Source of the DNA: Mucilaginibacter rubeus
Lineage (GTDB): Bacteria; Bacteroidota; Bacteroidia; Sphingobacteriales; Sphingobacteriaceae
Reading direction: 5' to 3'
Assembly: GCF_003286415.2 (NCBI RefSeq)
Contig: NZ_CP043450.1
Location: 3,286,001 to 3,350,000 of the forward strand
Length of the DNA: 64,000 nt
Shown in pieces: positions 45,316 through 53,351 of the stretch; positions within the stretch are counted from its first letter, which is position 1; every line of letters begins with the position of its first letter. Both the position numbers and the translations under genes were made by a program. The notes beneath the pieces were generated by a model. That model was given only the letters and a program-made list of their open reading frames with translations, did no database searches and was not told the origin of the DNA.

Positions 45316-46719
45316 CTATGGTTTTAAATATGGATCAAGCTGTTCGTATTTAATGAAACCTGCACGGTAAGTAGGTACTGATGTTTCCATTGTCCATTGT
45401 AATACACCTTTATTATTTGCCAGTACTATAATGTGCCTTTTTGAGCAGCAAACCAGCGTAGTTGTATCATTGATCAGGTAGGCGCTGCCCATCCTGCCGT
45501 TAAAAATTTCTTTAGGAAGTGTGATGTGCATGGCAATGGATGAGGTCTGATTTTTTTCATCAATTTTCATGGCATACACACCAGACTGGTGTTTCTCTAC
45601 ACCGTTATCGAAGAACATCAGGTTTCCCTGTTTATTGATATGGGCGGCATGGGCCTGGGTAAAGTTGCAATCGGCTGGCATGGCAATGGTGCCGCCTTTA
45701 CCAAACTTGTAAATCACTTTACCATTATGGGCATCAATTTTCCAGATCTGCCCGTTGTTGTAGAACGACATCAGGTAATTGCCGTCTGTATCATAACTGA
45801 GACTGTTGGCATGCATCCAGTCTTTTTTAGTTTTCAGAATCTTAGGATCTTTCAGCGGATCCATAACATCAAACACACTCCATTTATAAAGCTGCTTGCC
45901 GGTTTTATCCATCACCATAATGCCATCGCCATTAACCGTATCCTTTTTACCGCCACCTATTGCAGTAAGGTCCATCAAGCGCTGATCGACAAAAATAGTT
46001 ACCAGCTGGCCTTTATCATTCTTCAGAATCTCGTGATGGATGGTTTGCTTGAAATCGCCCTGTCCTTTGGTAAGGTGCAGCAGCGTATCGCCAAGCATGT
46101 TGATCTCCAATATCTCACTACCGTAACTGGTTGACTCATCATTTCGACCCAAAATTGAGAGCAGCGTTCTATCCTTAGTAAAATTGATCACTTTAAAACC
46201 CAACCTGTCAATCATGTGGTACCACCTGATCTGCCCTTTTGTATCAACCAAAAATGCTACACCAGGCGCATAACGCTTGTTGATGAGCATCAAACCGTCA
46301 TTAAACTGTGCCGGCAAAGTGGCTTTAGCAGCTGTTTTCGCGTGAAACTGTTCCTGCAAAAACAATGGCAATTGGTGCGATTTAAAAGTATGGGGTTTGC
46401 TCACCACGGAGTCGCCACCATCAACAGTTACAATATGATATGAGTAAGTAGTATCAGGCAAAATATTACAAAGCACAAGCTTATACGATGTACCATTGCC
46501 CGTAGTGGTCGACCGGTATTTTACCGGCTGCTTGCCCTCTATCCAGTATTCAGCATACAGATCAACAGGCTTGCTGGTCATAACCTCAAGCTTAATTTTC
46601 AACTCGTTGTTATTGTACAACCCTATATGAATTTCTTTTACAAGGTTACCGCCCGAGCAACCACAGATGACTGAAACTAACAATCCTGCCGCTAAAACTT
46701 TAAACCAATCCTTCATCAC
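45316..46719 (-). CDS. Aryl-sulfate sulfotransferase family lipoprotein
   Basis: A 467-residue protein with signal peptide and lipobox VICGC (Cys21). A fibronectin-like N-terminal region (about residues 30-115) is followed by a six-bladed propeller typical of arylsulfotransferase (ASST). Blade motifs include LMLINKRYAPGVAFLVDTKGQIRWYH, HHEILKNDKGQLVTIF and MHANSLSYDTDGNYLMSFYNNGQIWKIDAHNGKVIYKFG. ASST enzymes transfer sulfate between phenolic groups without PAPS, through a histidine; HH in TIHHEIL and H in DWMHAN are candidates. Located after SusD, 82 bp away with a hairpin between. Confidence 0.83.
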   Translation of the reverse strand: MMKDWFKVLAAGLLVSVICGCSGGNLVKEIHIGLYNNNELKIKLEVMTSKPVDLYAEYWIEGKQPVKYRSTTTGNGTSYKLVLCNILPDTTYSYHIVTVDGGDSVVSKPHTFKSHQLPLFLQEQFHAKTAAKATLPAQFNDGLMLINKRYAPGVAFLVDTKGQIRWYHMIDRLGFKVINFTKDRTLLSILGRNDESTSYGSEILEINMLGDTLLHLTKGQGDFKQTIHHEILKNDKGQLVTIFVDQRLMDLTAIGGGKKDTVNGDGIMVMDKTGKQLYKWSVFDVMDPLKDPKILKTKKDWMHANSLSYDTDGNYLMSFYNNGQIWKIDAHNGKVIYKFGKGGTIAMPADCNFTQAHAAHINKQGNLMFFDNGVEKHQSGVYAMKIDEKNQTSSIAMHITLPKEIFNGRMGSAYLINDTTTLVCCSKRHIIVLANNKGVLQWTMETSVPTYRAGFIKYEQLDPYLKP

Positions 46720-46745
46720 TAAATTTTGTAATACCGGTTAAACAG

Positions 46746-46780
46746 TAAAGAATATACAGCCTTTGGCTGTATATTCTTTA
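46746..46780 (-). terminator. Hairpin between susD-like gene and sulfotransferase gene
   Basis: A perfect 16-bp inverted repeat TAAAGAATATACAGCC (46746-46761) / 46765-46780 with loop TTT. It lies 22 bp after the SusD stop. On the transcribed strand it is followed by ACTGTTTAACC, only a weak U-tract. It may be a partial terminator or an RNA-stabilising hairpin that makes SusC/SusD mRNA more abundant than the downstream part. Confidence 0.6.
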
Positions 46781-46801
46781 CCAATATTTGAATTTTTATG
46801 C

Positions 46802-48322
46802 TTATTGCTGCCTGCCCGCATTATTCAGGTTAGGGTTGATGTTAACCTGGTTAAGCGGATATGGGAAATACTCATCGCGCGGCAACTGTACGGTATTGGT
46901 TTGACCAATACGTTTCAGGTACGCATTCACGATCACATCATATTTACCAAAACGTTTCAGGTCTGCCCTTCTTTTGCCCTCGTAATACAATTCCCAGCCA
47001 CGTTCCTGCAATAATGCATCGCGGAAAGTTGCCTGCGTAAGGTTAGCCTGTACTAACAATTTGGCGTGTGACCTGCCTTTAACCTGATTTACCAGTGAAA
47101 CAGCTTCGGCAGTCGGGCCTCCCAATTCATTCAAAGCTTCAGCGCGGCTTAACAATACGTCGGCATAACGTAAAACATCAACACTATGGCCATCATAATA
47201 AGTGTTAGCACCGTTAGGGTCGGCATATTTCATAGTTGCAACATCCGGCATATACAATACGCCATCCGGAGCGGTAGCACCTAACGAAGGCGCTTGTTTA
47301 TGAGTTAAGCCGTCAACACCCTGGTATTGGGTAAAGAACATTTTTTTACGGTCATCCTCGTCGCCATAGCTATTGTAAAAATCCCAGGTAACGGCGTAAT
47401 ACTGCCACCTGTCGGTTAAAATCGGATGGCTCAACGGACCAAAGTGGTTCAGCAACTCGGTGCCATTAACGTTGGCATCGCTCAATACCGAGAAAATATT
47501 TTCAGAGCACCATGTGTTTGTTTCTTTAAACAAACCTGAATATGATGGATATAACTGATAAATACCTAAGTCCATCACCTGTTTGGTTAAATCGGCCGCT
47601 TTTTGCCATTGGTGCTCGCGCAAGTAAACCTTGGCCAGCAGGAATATAGCTGCACCTTTGGTGGCGCGACCAACATCGTTACTTGTATAAATATCACTTT
47701 TGGTATAATCGGCAGGCAATACAGCGCTTGCATTTTGCAAATCGCCGATCATCAAGGCGTCGACATCAGCTACCGGACTTGGCGGCGTTTGAGCTTTGTA
47801 ATCAGGGTTGGCTATATCTTTCTCGGTATTCAGGATCACCGGGCCCCATGCGTCGGTAAGATCAGAATATGCGATAGCGCGTAAAAATTTCAACTCGGCC
47901 AAGAATTGATTTTTCTGAGCGTCTGTGATACTTTTCATTGCCGAAATGTTATAGATAGCGTTATTGGCGTTAGCTACCAACTTATAGATCTGCCTGTAAT
48001 CCTCAGCTATCAAGCCGTTGGCCGAATTCCATTGCACCAGCGATAACTGCCCCGGGTCACCTGCATAGCTACAGTGGCCCACATCGGTAGTTAAATCGGT
48101 AAGGGCGAAATGTCTTACCGTCCAATAATCAAAGTTATCACCAACTGCCGGACCTTTCAAGCGGGCATAAACCGCGTTAACAGCTGCAATAGCATCTGAC
48201 TTGGTAAGAAACGCGTTTTGGCTTGTTAAACTGCTGTATATTTTAGGTTCAAGGCTGGTCTTGTTACACGAAAACTGTGTAATCACCGCCGCTGCCAGGA
48301 GTAGAATATTATATTTTTTCAT
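46802..48322 (-). CDS. SusD/RagB-family outer-membrane glycan-binding lipoprotein
   Basis: A 506-residue lipoprotein (signal peptide to lipobox QFSC, Cys19). Typical SusD layout: N-terminal SLTSQNAFLTKSDAIAAVNAVYARLKG, TPR-like ELKFLRAIAYSDLTDAWGPVIL, and C-terminal DVLRYADVLLSRAEALNELGG ... LLQERGWELYYEGKRRADLKRFGKYD. It binds oligosaccharide at the cell surface and delivers it to the SusC partner encoded 40 bp upstream. The ligand cannot be predicted from the sequence. Confidence 0.96.
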   Translation of the reverse strand: MKKYNILLLAAAVITQFSCNKTSLEPKIYSSLTSQNAFLTKSDAIAAVNAVYARLKGPAVGDNFDYWTVRHFALTDLTTDVGHCSYAGDPGQLSLVQWNSANGLIAEDYRQIYKLVANANNAIYNISAMKSITDAQKNQFLAELKFLRAIAYSDLTDAWGPVILNTEKDIANPDYKAQTPPSPVADVDALMIGDLQNASAVLPADYTKSDIYTSNDVGRATKGAAIFLLAKVYLREHQWQKAADLTKQVMDLGIYQLYPSYSGLFKETNTWCSENIFSVLSDANVNGTELLNHFGPLSHPILTDRWQYYAVTWDFYNSYGDEDDRKKMFFTQYQGVDGLTHKQAPSLGATAPDGVLYMPDVATMKYADPNGANTYYDGHSVDVLRYADVLLSRAEALNELGGPTAEAVSLVNQVKGRSHAKLLVQANLTQATFRDALLQERGWELYYEGKRRADLKRFGKYDVIVNAYLKRIGQTNTVQLPRDEYFPYPLNQVNINPNLNNAGRQQ

Positions 48323-48362
48323 TTGATTTAAATTTTGTTGATCCCTTGAATGGATAATTTCA

Positions 48363-51300
48363 TTAATGGATAGATGCTTTAATACCGAATGTTACAGTTT
48401 TAAATGCAGGGAACGAGTTAAAGTCCAAACCACCGGTGGTAGCCGACCTTAACGCTACCTGGCCTGGGTGTGCATTGGTATCATCGGCATGTACGTTTGC
48501 TTCAGGGTCGGTGCCTTTATACCCTGTAATAGTCCACAGGTTCTGAGCTTCGGCGTAAATCCTGATGCCCTGCAAAATTTTCATATTCTGAAATAATGAG
48601 GCGGGGAAGTTATACGCCAGCGTAAGCGATTTTAAGCGAACGTAAGAAGCATTTTCAACAAAACGAGAGTTTACATAACTACCGTAAGTGCTCAGGTAAT
48701 AACCCTCACGCGGAACAGATGTATTTTCATTTTTACCAGCAACAAACCTGTTCAATGCAGCGGCACCTGTGGTTGACTCCAGTACCATGGCATTCATGTT
48801 ATACAGGTAATAGTCAAATGCTCCCTGGAAAAATATACCCAGATCGATGCCTTTGTAATGGAAATCATTACCGAAACCTGCCATATAATGCGGGTTGGAG
48901 TTGCCCAGGTAGGTGCGGTCGGCCGGGGTAATTACACCATCGCCATTAACATCTTTATATTTAGGATCGCCTGCTTTTGAGTTTGGTTGCGGAGCGTATT
49001 TTTCGCCGGTTTTTATAACACCTTCGTAAACATAGCCGTAAAGCTCGCCTAACTCAATACCAGGTACAACACGTGTAAACTCCTGTCCTGAAACGGTACC
49101 GCTTGGGTTAGCCGTGTTAGTGCTTATTATCGAAACACCAGGGCCTAAATTCAATGTCTTTTGCTTGTTGTACGCAAAGGTAACAGTAGTATTCCATGAC
49201 AGGTCTTTACTGCGCAGGTTACTTGTATTTAGCGAAAGCTCGATACCTCTGTTTTGAACAGCACCTCCATTGATGTATTGGGTTCCATTAGTAGCCCCCC
49301 ATTGTGCTCCGATGGGAACCTGGATAAGCAGGTCGGTGGTTTTTTTGCTGTAATAATCAATACTTGCATTGATACGGCCATTAGCAAAGCCCATATCTAA
49401 ACCAATATCCAATTGTCTTGTTGCCTCCCATTGAAGATTGGGGTTTGCAAGGTTTTTAGGTTCGATGCCTGTTTGTAGCTGACCGCTTCCGTTAAGCACT
49501 GTACTGTACGGCCCAAAGGTTGCAAGATATAAACTTGCAGGGATACGGTCATTACCGGTAACACCGTAGCTGACACGTGCTTTTAAATTAGAAAAAGTAT
49601 TCAGATTTTTTATAAAATCCTCATCGGTTAATTTGTAAGCTACAGCGCCAGCCGGGAAAAAGCCCGAACGTCTGTTTGAACCAAACTGTGACGAGCGGTC
49701 GTCGCGATATGAGAACGACGCCAGGATTTTGTCTTTATAAGCATAATTAAACCTGGTAAAGTACGATGTAAGGAAACCTTCTGCCTTGCTGCTTCCGTAG
49801 CCATTACTTAATGATCCGGCATTTAAATTATAGTACAGGAACGCGTCAGTTGAAAAGCCTTTTGCTCCGGAAAGTAATGATTCGGCAACATCTTTTTGGT
49901 TTGATGTACCTAACAACACGGTAAAATCATGGTCTTTTTTAATATTGAACTTATAGGTAAGGTAGTTTTCAGTAATCCATCTGAAGTTTGAATAGATCTG
50001 CTCTGCGGCCACACCACCCTGTTTTGCACCCGCGATTGTTGTTGTCGGCAGATATTGCCCCGTAGTGGTTTGATTAAACTCAGTACCTGCATTTAGGTGA
50101 TAAGTTAGGCCGTTGATGATCTTATAATCCAAACCAATATTAGCGTTAATTAATTTGTTGCCGCTGTTGTTAGTTGGTTCCAAAAGGCCCGCCAACGCGT
50201 TTGTTTTTGTGCCTTGGGTAACATAGTAATTGTAAGTACCATCGGCATTATATGGCGTTACGTTAGGTGGTGCTGTAAGCAAACTGAATAATGGCGCGGT
50301 GATATCGCCCGAGTATGATTGTAAAGTTGCGTTTGAGTTTGCACCATAAAAATTAGCGCTAATCTTCAGGTTTTCATTTACGGTTTTCTCGGCACCAATC
50401 CTTGCGGTGTACCTTTCATAGCCTGTACGTTGCAATACACCTACTTGTTTTATGTGGTTACCTGCAACATAAATCTTTGAATTTTGGTCGCCTGCGCTTA
50501 GGCTGATACTTTGATTTTGAACAGTTGCGTTGCGTGTAGCCAGCTTTAACCAATTGGTATTAGCTACCTGGAAACTTGAAGGATATGGCTGCGGTTTACC
50601 GTCTTCAAGAGCGGTCGCGTTTTGAATATCGGTATACTGCTGACCTGTTAACAGGTTAGGCTTGTAAGTTAAATATTGGGTACCGCCTGATATATCGGCA
50701 TCTAATGACACTTTACCGTTTTTTCCTTTTTTGGTAGTGATCAAAACAACGCCATTACCGCCCCTTGAACCGTAAATAGCAGTTGCAGATGCATCCTTCA
50801 ATACCTGAATGTCTTCAATGTCGTTCGGGTTAACCTGGCTGCCTGCCTCACTTATAAAACCATCTACAACATATAACGGAGCTGTTGAAGTGTTGATGGA
50901 GTTACCACCCCTCACGGTAATATTGATACCGGAACCGGGTGCAAAGCTGGCTTGTTGTACCTGTACACCGGCAGCTTTACCCTGAATGGCCTGGCCTATA
51001 TTAGATGTAGTACCGCCAAGGGTCAGGTTATCACTTTTTATAGAACTGATTGAACCGGTAAGGTCGCCTTTTTTAACGGTACCATAACCAACCACAACCA
51101 CTTCGTTCAGTTTGTTAAGATCTTCCTGTAAGGTGATGGTGACATCCGTTGAGTTACCGATGGATACTTCCTGGGTTTTGAACCCTACATAAGAAACAAC
51201 TAATACCGTTGAGTTCCCCTTTAATATAAGTTTAAACTTACCGTTCACATCGGTAGAGGTTGTGTTTTTAAACCCTTTTTGGGTTACAGTGGCTCCAATG

Positions 51301-51473
51301 ATAGGGCCATCTTTATCTTTTACGCTACCGCTGATAGTTGTTTGCGCACTCGCAAGTATGGGCAATAATAATAGCAGGCAACAGCACATTACTTTAAAAA
51401 GGCCGCTGATCTGCCTCCTTAAATAAATGTGTTTGCTGAAGCCCTTGTCGGGGTTTGAGTAAATTTTAATCAT
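48363..51473 (-). CDS. SusC/RagA-family TonB-linked outer-membrane transporter
   Basis: A 1036-residue TonB-dependent receptor. After the signal peptide (VMCCCLLLLLPILASAQ) comes a carboxypeptidase-regulatory-like domain (TISGSVKDKDGPIIGATVTQKGFKNTTSTDVNGKFKL), then LNEVVVVGYGTVKKGDLTGSIS, the conserved SusC segment before the plug. The plug has GVQVQQASFAPGSGINITVRGGNSIN and IEDIQVLKDASATAIYGSRGGNGVVLITTKKG. The rest is the 22-strand barrel. The start at 51473 gives a rather long n-region (about 25 residues) before the hydrophobic core; the internal Met29 is a possible alternative. Two LacI-type operators lie 120-165 bp upstream. Confidence 0.96.
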   Translation of the reverse strand: MIKIYSNPDKGFSKHIYLRRQISGLFKVMCCCLLLLLPILASAQTTISGSVKDKDGPIIGATVTQKGFKNTTSTDVNGKFKLILKGNSTVLVVSYVGFKTQEVSIGNSTDVTITLQEDLNKLNEVVVVGYGTVKKGDLTGSISSIKSDNLTLGGTTSNIGQAIQGKAAGVQVQQASFAPGSGINITVRGGNSINTSTAPLYVVDGFISEAGSQVNPNDIEDIQVLKDASATAIYGSRGGNGVVLITTKKGKNGKVSLDADISGGTQYLTYKPNLLTGQQYTDIQNATALEDGKPQPYPSSFQVANTNWLKLATRNATVQNQSISLSAGDQNSKIYVAGNHIKQVGVLQRTGYERYTARIGAEKTVNENLKISANFYGANSNATLQSYSGDITAPLFSLLTAPPNVTPYNADGTYNYYVTQGTKTNALAGLLEPTNNSGNKLINANIGLDYKIINGLTYHLNAGTEFNQTTTGQYLPTTTIAGAKQGGVAAEQIYSNFRWITENYLTYKFNIKKDHDFTVLLGTSNQKDVAESLLSGAKGFSTDAFLYYNLNAGSLSNGYGSSKAEGFLTSYFTRFNYAYKDKILASFSYRDDRSSQFGSNRRSGFFPAGAVAYKLTDEDFIKNLNTFSNLKARVSYGVTGNDRIPASLYLATFGPYSTVLNGSGQLQTGIEPKNLANPNLQWEATRQLDIGLDMGFANGRINASIDYYSKKTTDLLIQVPIGAQWGATNGTQYINGGAVQNRGIELSLNTSNLRSKDLSWNTTVTFAYNKQKTLNLGPGVSIISTNTANPSGTVSGQEFTRVVPGIELGELYGYVYEGVIKTGEKYAPQPNSKAGDPKYKDVNGDGVITPADRTYLGNSNPHYMAGFGNDFHYKGIDLGIFFQGAFDYYLYNMNAMVLESTTGAAALNRFVAGKNENTSVPREGYYLSTYGSYVNSRFVENASYVRLKSLTLAYNFPASLFQNMKILQGIRIYAEAQNLWTITGYKGTDPEANVHADDTNAHPGQVALRSATTGGLDFNSFPAFKTVTFGIKASIH

Positions 51474-51540
51474 ACGTGGTGGTGTTAGTATTAATTAATT
51501 GTTAGTTTCCTGTTGTGATTTAGCTTTGTTTTTGAATATT

Positions 51541-51572
51541 GGAAATTAGAAATACAGGATTTTGAAAGCAAA
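51541..51572 (-). promoter_or_regulatory. Possible Bacteroidota promoter for susC-like gene
   Basis: On the minus strand TTTG (51572-51569) is separated by 20 bp from TAATTTCC (51548-51541), an imperfect match to the TTTG-N19-21-TAnnTTTG promoter type. It lies about 70-100 bp upstream of the SusC start and just downstream of the paired operators. The -7 match is poor, so this is tentative. Confidence 0.3.
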
Positions 51573-51595
51573 AAAACACCCCTCCAAACACAGCG

Positions 51596-51605
51596 CAAAC
51601 GTTTG
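51596..51605. promoter_or_regulatory. LacI-type operator 1 upstream of susC
   Basis: Perfect palindrome CAAACGTTTG in context CGCAAACGTTTGTT (51594-51607). Its centre is 33 bp, about three helical turns, from operator 2. The site is shared with four others flanking the LacI gene and its targets. Confidence 0.75.
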
Positions 51606-51628
51606 TTTTGAGCAAAATCACGCTTACG

Positions 51629-51638
51629 CAAACGTTTG
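51629..51638. promoter_or_regulatory. LacI-type operator 2 upstream of susC
   Basis: Perfect palindrome CAAACGTTTG in context CGCAAACGTTTGAA (51627-51640). Same-face spacing with operator 1 would allow cooperative binding of two repressor dimers. Confidence 0.75.
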
Positions 51639-51783
51639 AATCAAAGTATTTTGTGGCGATAGAACTCAGTTTTTGAAGGCTTTTGCAATTATAAACGGGT
51701 CGACCAGGGTGTAAACTTCAACGATTCTGCGTATTTCGGGATCAGGCCTGAAGAATTTGATTATGAGCTGGTTGAAAGCTCCC

Positions 51784-51873
51784 ATGCCATTGCGAGGAGG
51801 AACGACGAAGCAATGGCATACTATACAGAAACGCTTTGCTTCCGTGCGATGGCTTCGTACCCCGCAATTACAC
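51784..51873. repeat. REP-like palindromic repeat in the Gfo/Idh-susC gap
   Basis: ATGCCATTGC (51784-51793) and GCAATGGCAT (51810-51819) are perfect inverted arms around GAGGAGGAACGACGAA. A second, weaker arm set follows (GCTTCCGTGCGATGGCTTCG and CCCGCAATTACAC). The ATTGCGAGGAGGAACGACGAAGCAAT type is a common dispersed bacterial repeat, and it shares the TTGCGAG/GAAGC/GCAAT vocabulary of the 59273-59358 element. The rest of the 504-bp gap 51474-51977 holds the operators, a tentative promoter and a terminator. Confidence 0.65.
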
Positions 51874-51911
51874 TTTTATTACTCTTTGTAGCGGCACCAT
51901 TGATATTCCCT

Positions 51912-51943
51912 TAAAAAAGTAAAGCCTGGCTTTTGGCCAGGCT
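51912..51943 (-). terminator. Intrinsic terminator after the Gfo/Idh/MocA gene
   Basis: AGCCTGGC (51923-51930) pairs with GCCAGGCT (51936-51943) around a TTTTG loop. On the minus strand the stem is followed by TTTACTTTTTTAAGGG, a good U-tract. It ends the DUF3472-Gfo/Idh unit and separates it from SusC/SusD. Confidence 0.8.
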
Positions 51944-51977
51944 AAACATAGTACATGCAAAAAAATATAAACGATAA

Positions 51978-53327
51978 TTAAAAGCCGCTGTCATCAAGCG
52001 CGAAGGTATTTTTGCGCTCTTTCCACTTGCCTTTGGTAAAATCAGGGAATGCTACGCTGGCATTGCCTTCTTTTAATGATTTGGTTGATAAAGGAGTAAT
52101 TACACTCATGGTAACAGAATCATAAACATCAATAGGCGTTTGGCGTTTTTGCTTAACCGACTCTACGAAAGCGTTAAATACAAACCAATCCATACCACCG
52201 TGACCTGCTCCTTCGGCAAACTTTTCATATTTTTTCCAAAGTGGGTGATCATATTTGTCAAACCATTCTTTTGCCGGATCCCATGAATCATCTTCTTTTG
52301 ACTTATGGTCGATGTATACGCTTTTGTTCACATCCATCCATAAGCCTTTGGTTCCCTGCACCCTGAAACCTAATGAATACGGGCGTGGCAGGTGCGTATC
52401 ATGGCTCAGCAATACCGTTTCACCATTGGCGCAGTTGATCATGGTAGTGGTTACGTCGCCATTTTTATAATGGATCTTGGCATTCGGGTGACCGGGCGAT
52501 AATTCCTCAACGTAGGCCGATAAACCACGCGCTTTTGAACTAAAGGACACAAGGTTGGTAAAACGGTTACCTGCATTGATATTAGCATAATGCATACACG
52601 GACCAGCGCCATGCGTTGGGTAGATATCGCCATCTACATCAATATTAAACTGGGTGCGCCATTGTGCTTCGCTCAGTGCTTTAGGGCCAAACTCAACGCC
52701 GCCGCCGTAATAGTGCTTGCCGTCGTTGAATAATACACCTCTCAAATTGTGCTGATAACCACCCTCTAAATGAACGATCTCGCCAAATAAGTCCTGGCGT
52801 GCCATGTTCAATGCCGCCATTACATCACGACGATAGCAAACGTTTTCAAGCGTCATGTACGGCATCCCTGTTTTTTCTGAAGTATTAACAATATCCCAGT
52901 GGTCTTCAACAGTAAGACCTGCAATTACTTCGCATCCTACATACTTTCCGGCTTTCATCGCGTCAATGGCTTGCGGATGGTGAAACTGCCATGGTGTGGC
53001 TATAATTACCGCATCAATATCCTTATGATCAAGCAGTTTTTTGTAGGCATCCAGTCCGCCGGTGTATTCTTTTACAGGTGCATGGCCTTTTTTGGCGATG
53101 TATTCGCGGCAAATTTTCAATGAGCTTTCCTGGGTATCGCAAATAGCCACGATCTCCACATCATCGCGAAGCAAACCTTCGGCAATATGGCTCATGCCAC
53201 GGGCGCCTACACCGATGTAACCTAAACGTACCTTTGCCGGTGCCGACGCAAACAGGCTTCCTGATGGTAAAATGCTAAAACCGGCGGCAGCTATAGCGCT
53301 GGTTTTCAGAAATTGTCTTCTTTCCAT
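51978..53327 (-). CDS. Gfo/Idh/MocA-family oxidoreductase with Tat-like signal
   Basis: A 449-residue NAD(P)-dependent oxidoreductase. The N-terminus RRQFLKTSAIAAAGFSILPSG is a twin-arginine-type signal, so the folded enzyme probably acts in the periplasm. The Rossmann fold starts VRLGYIGVGARGMSHIAEGL, followed by IDAVIIATPWQFHHPQAIDAMKAGKYVGCE, the usual Gfo/Idh motif (EKP is replaced by GCE here). Related exported enzymes of this family include glycosidases such as Nagalase-type GH109, which have a similar Tat signal and YVGCEV; a glycosidase function is therefore a real alternative to dehydrogenation. It is 24 bp after the DUF3472 gene and ends before a terminator. Confidence 0.88.
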   Translation of the reverse strand: MERRQFLKTSAIAAAGFSILPSGSLFASAPAKVRLGYIGVGARGMSHIAEGLLRDDVEIVAICDTQESSLKICREYIAKKGHAPVKEYTGGLDAYKKLLDHKDIDAVIIATPWQFHHPQAIDAMKAGKYVGCEVIAGLTVEDHWDIVNTSEKTGMPYMTLENVCYRRDVMAALNMARQDLFGEIVHLEGGYQHNLRGVLFNDGKHYYGGGVEFGPKALSEAQWRTQFNIDVDGDIYPTHGAGPCMHYANINAGNRFTNLVSFSSKARGLSAYVEELSPGHPNAKIHYKNGDVTTTMINCANGETVLLSHDTHLPRPYSLGFRVQGTKGLWMDVNKSVYIDHKSKEDDSWDPAKEWFDKYDHPLWKKYEKFAEGAGHGGMDWFVFNAFVESVKQKRQTPIDVYDSVTMSVITPLSTKSLKEGNASVAFPDFTKGKWKERKNTFALDDSGF

Positions 53328-53351
53328 ATATAATATTGAGGTTTTTGGGGC

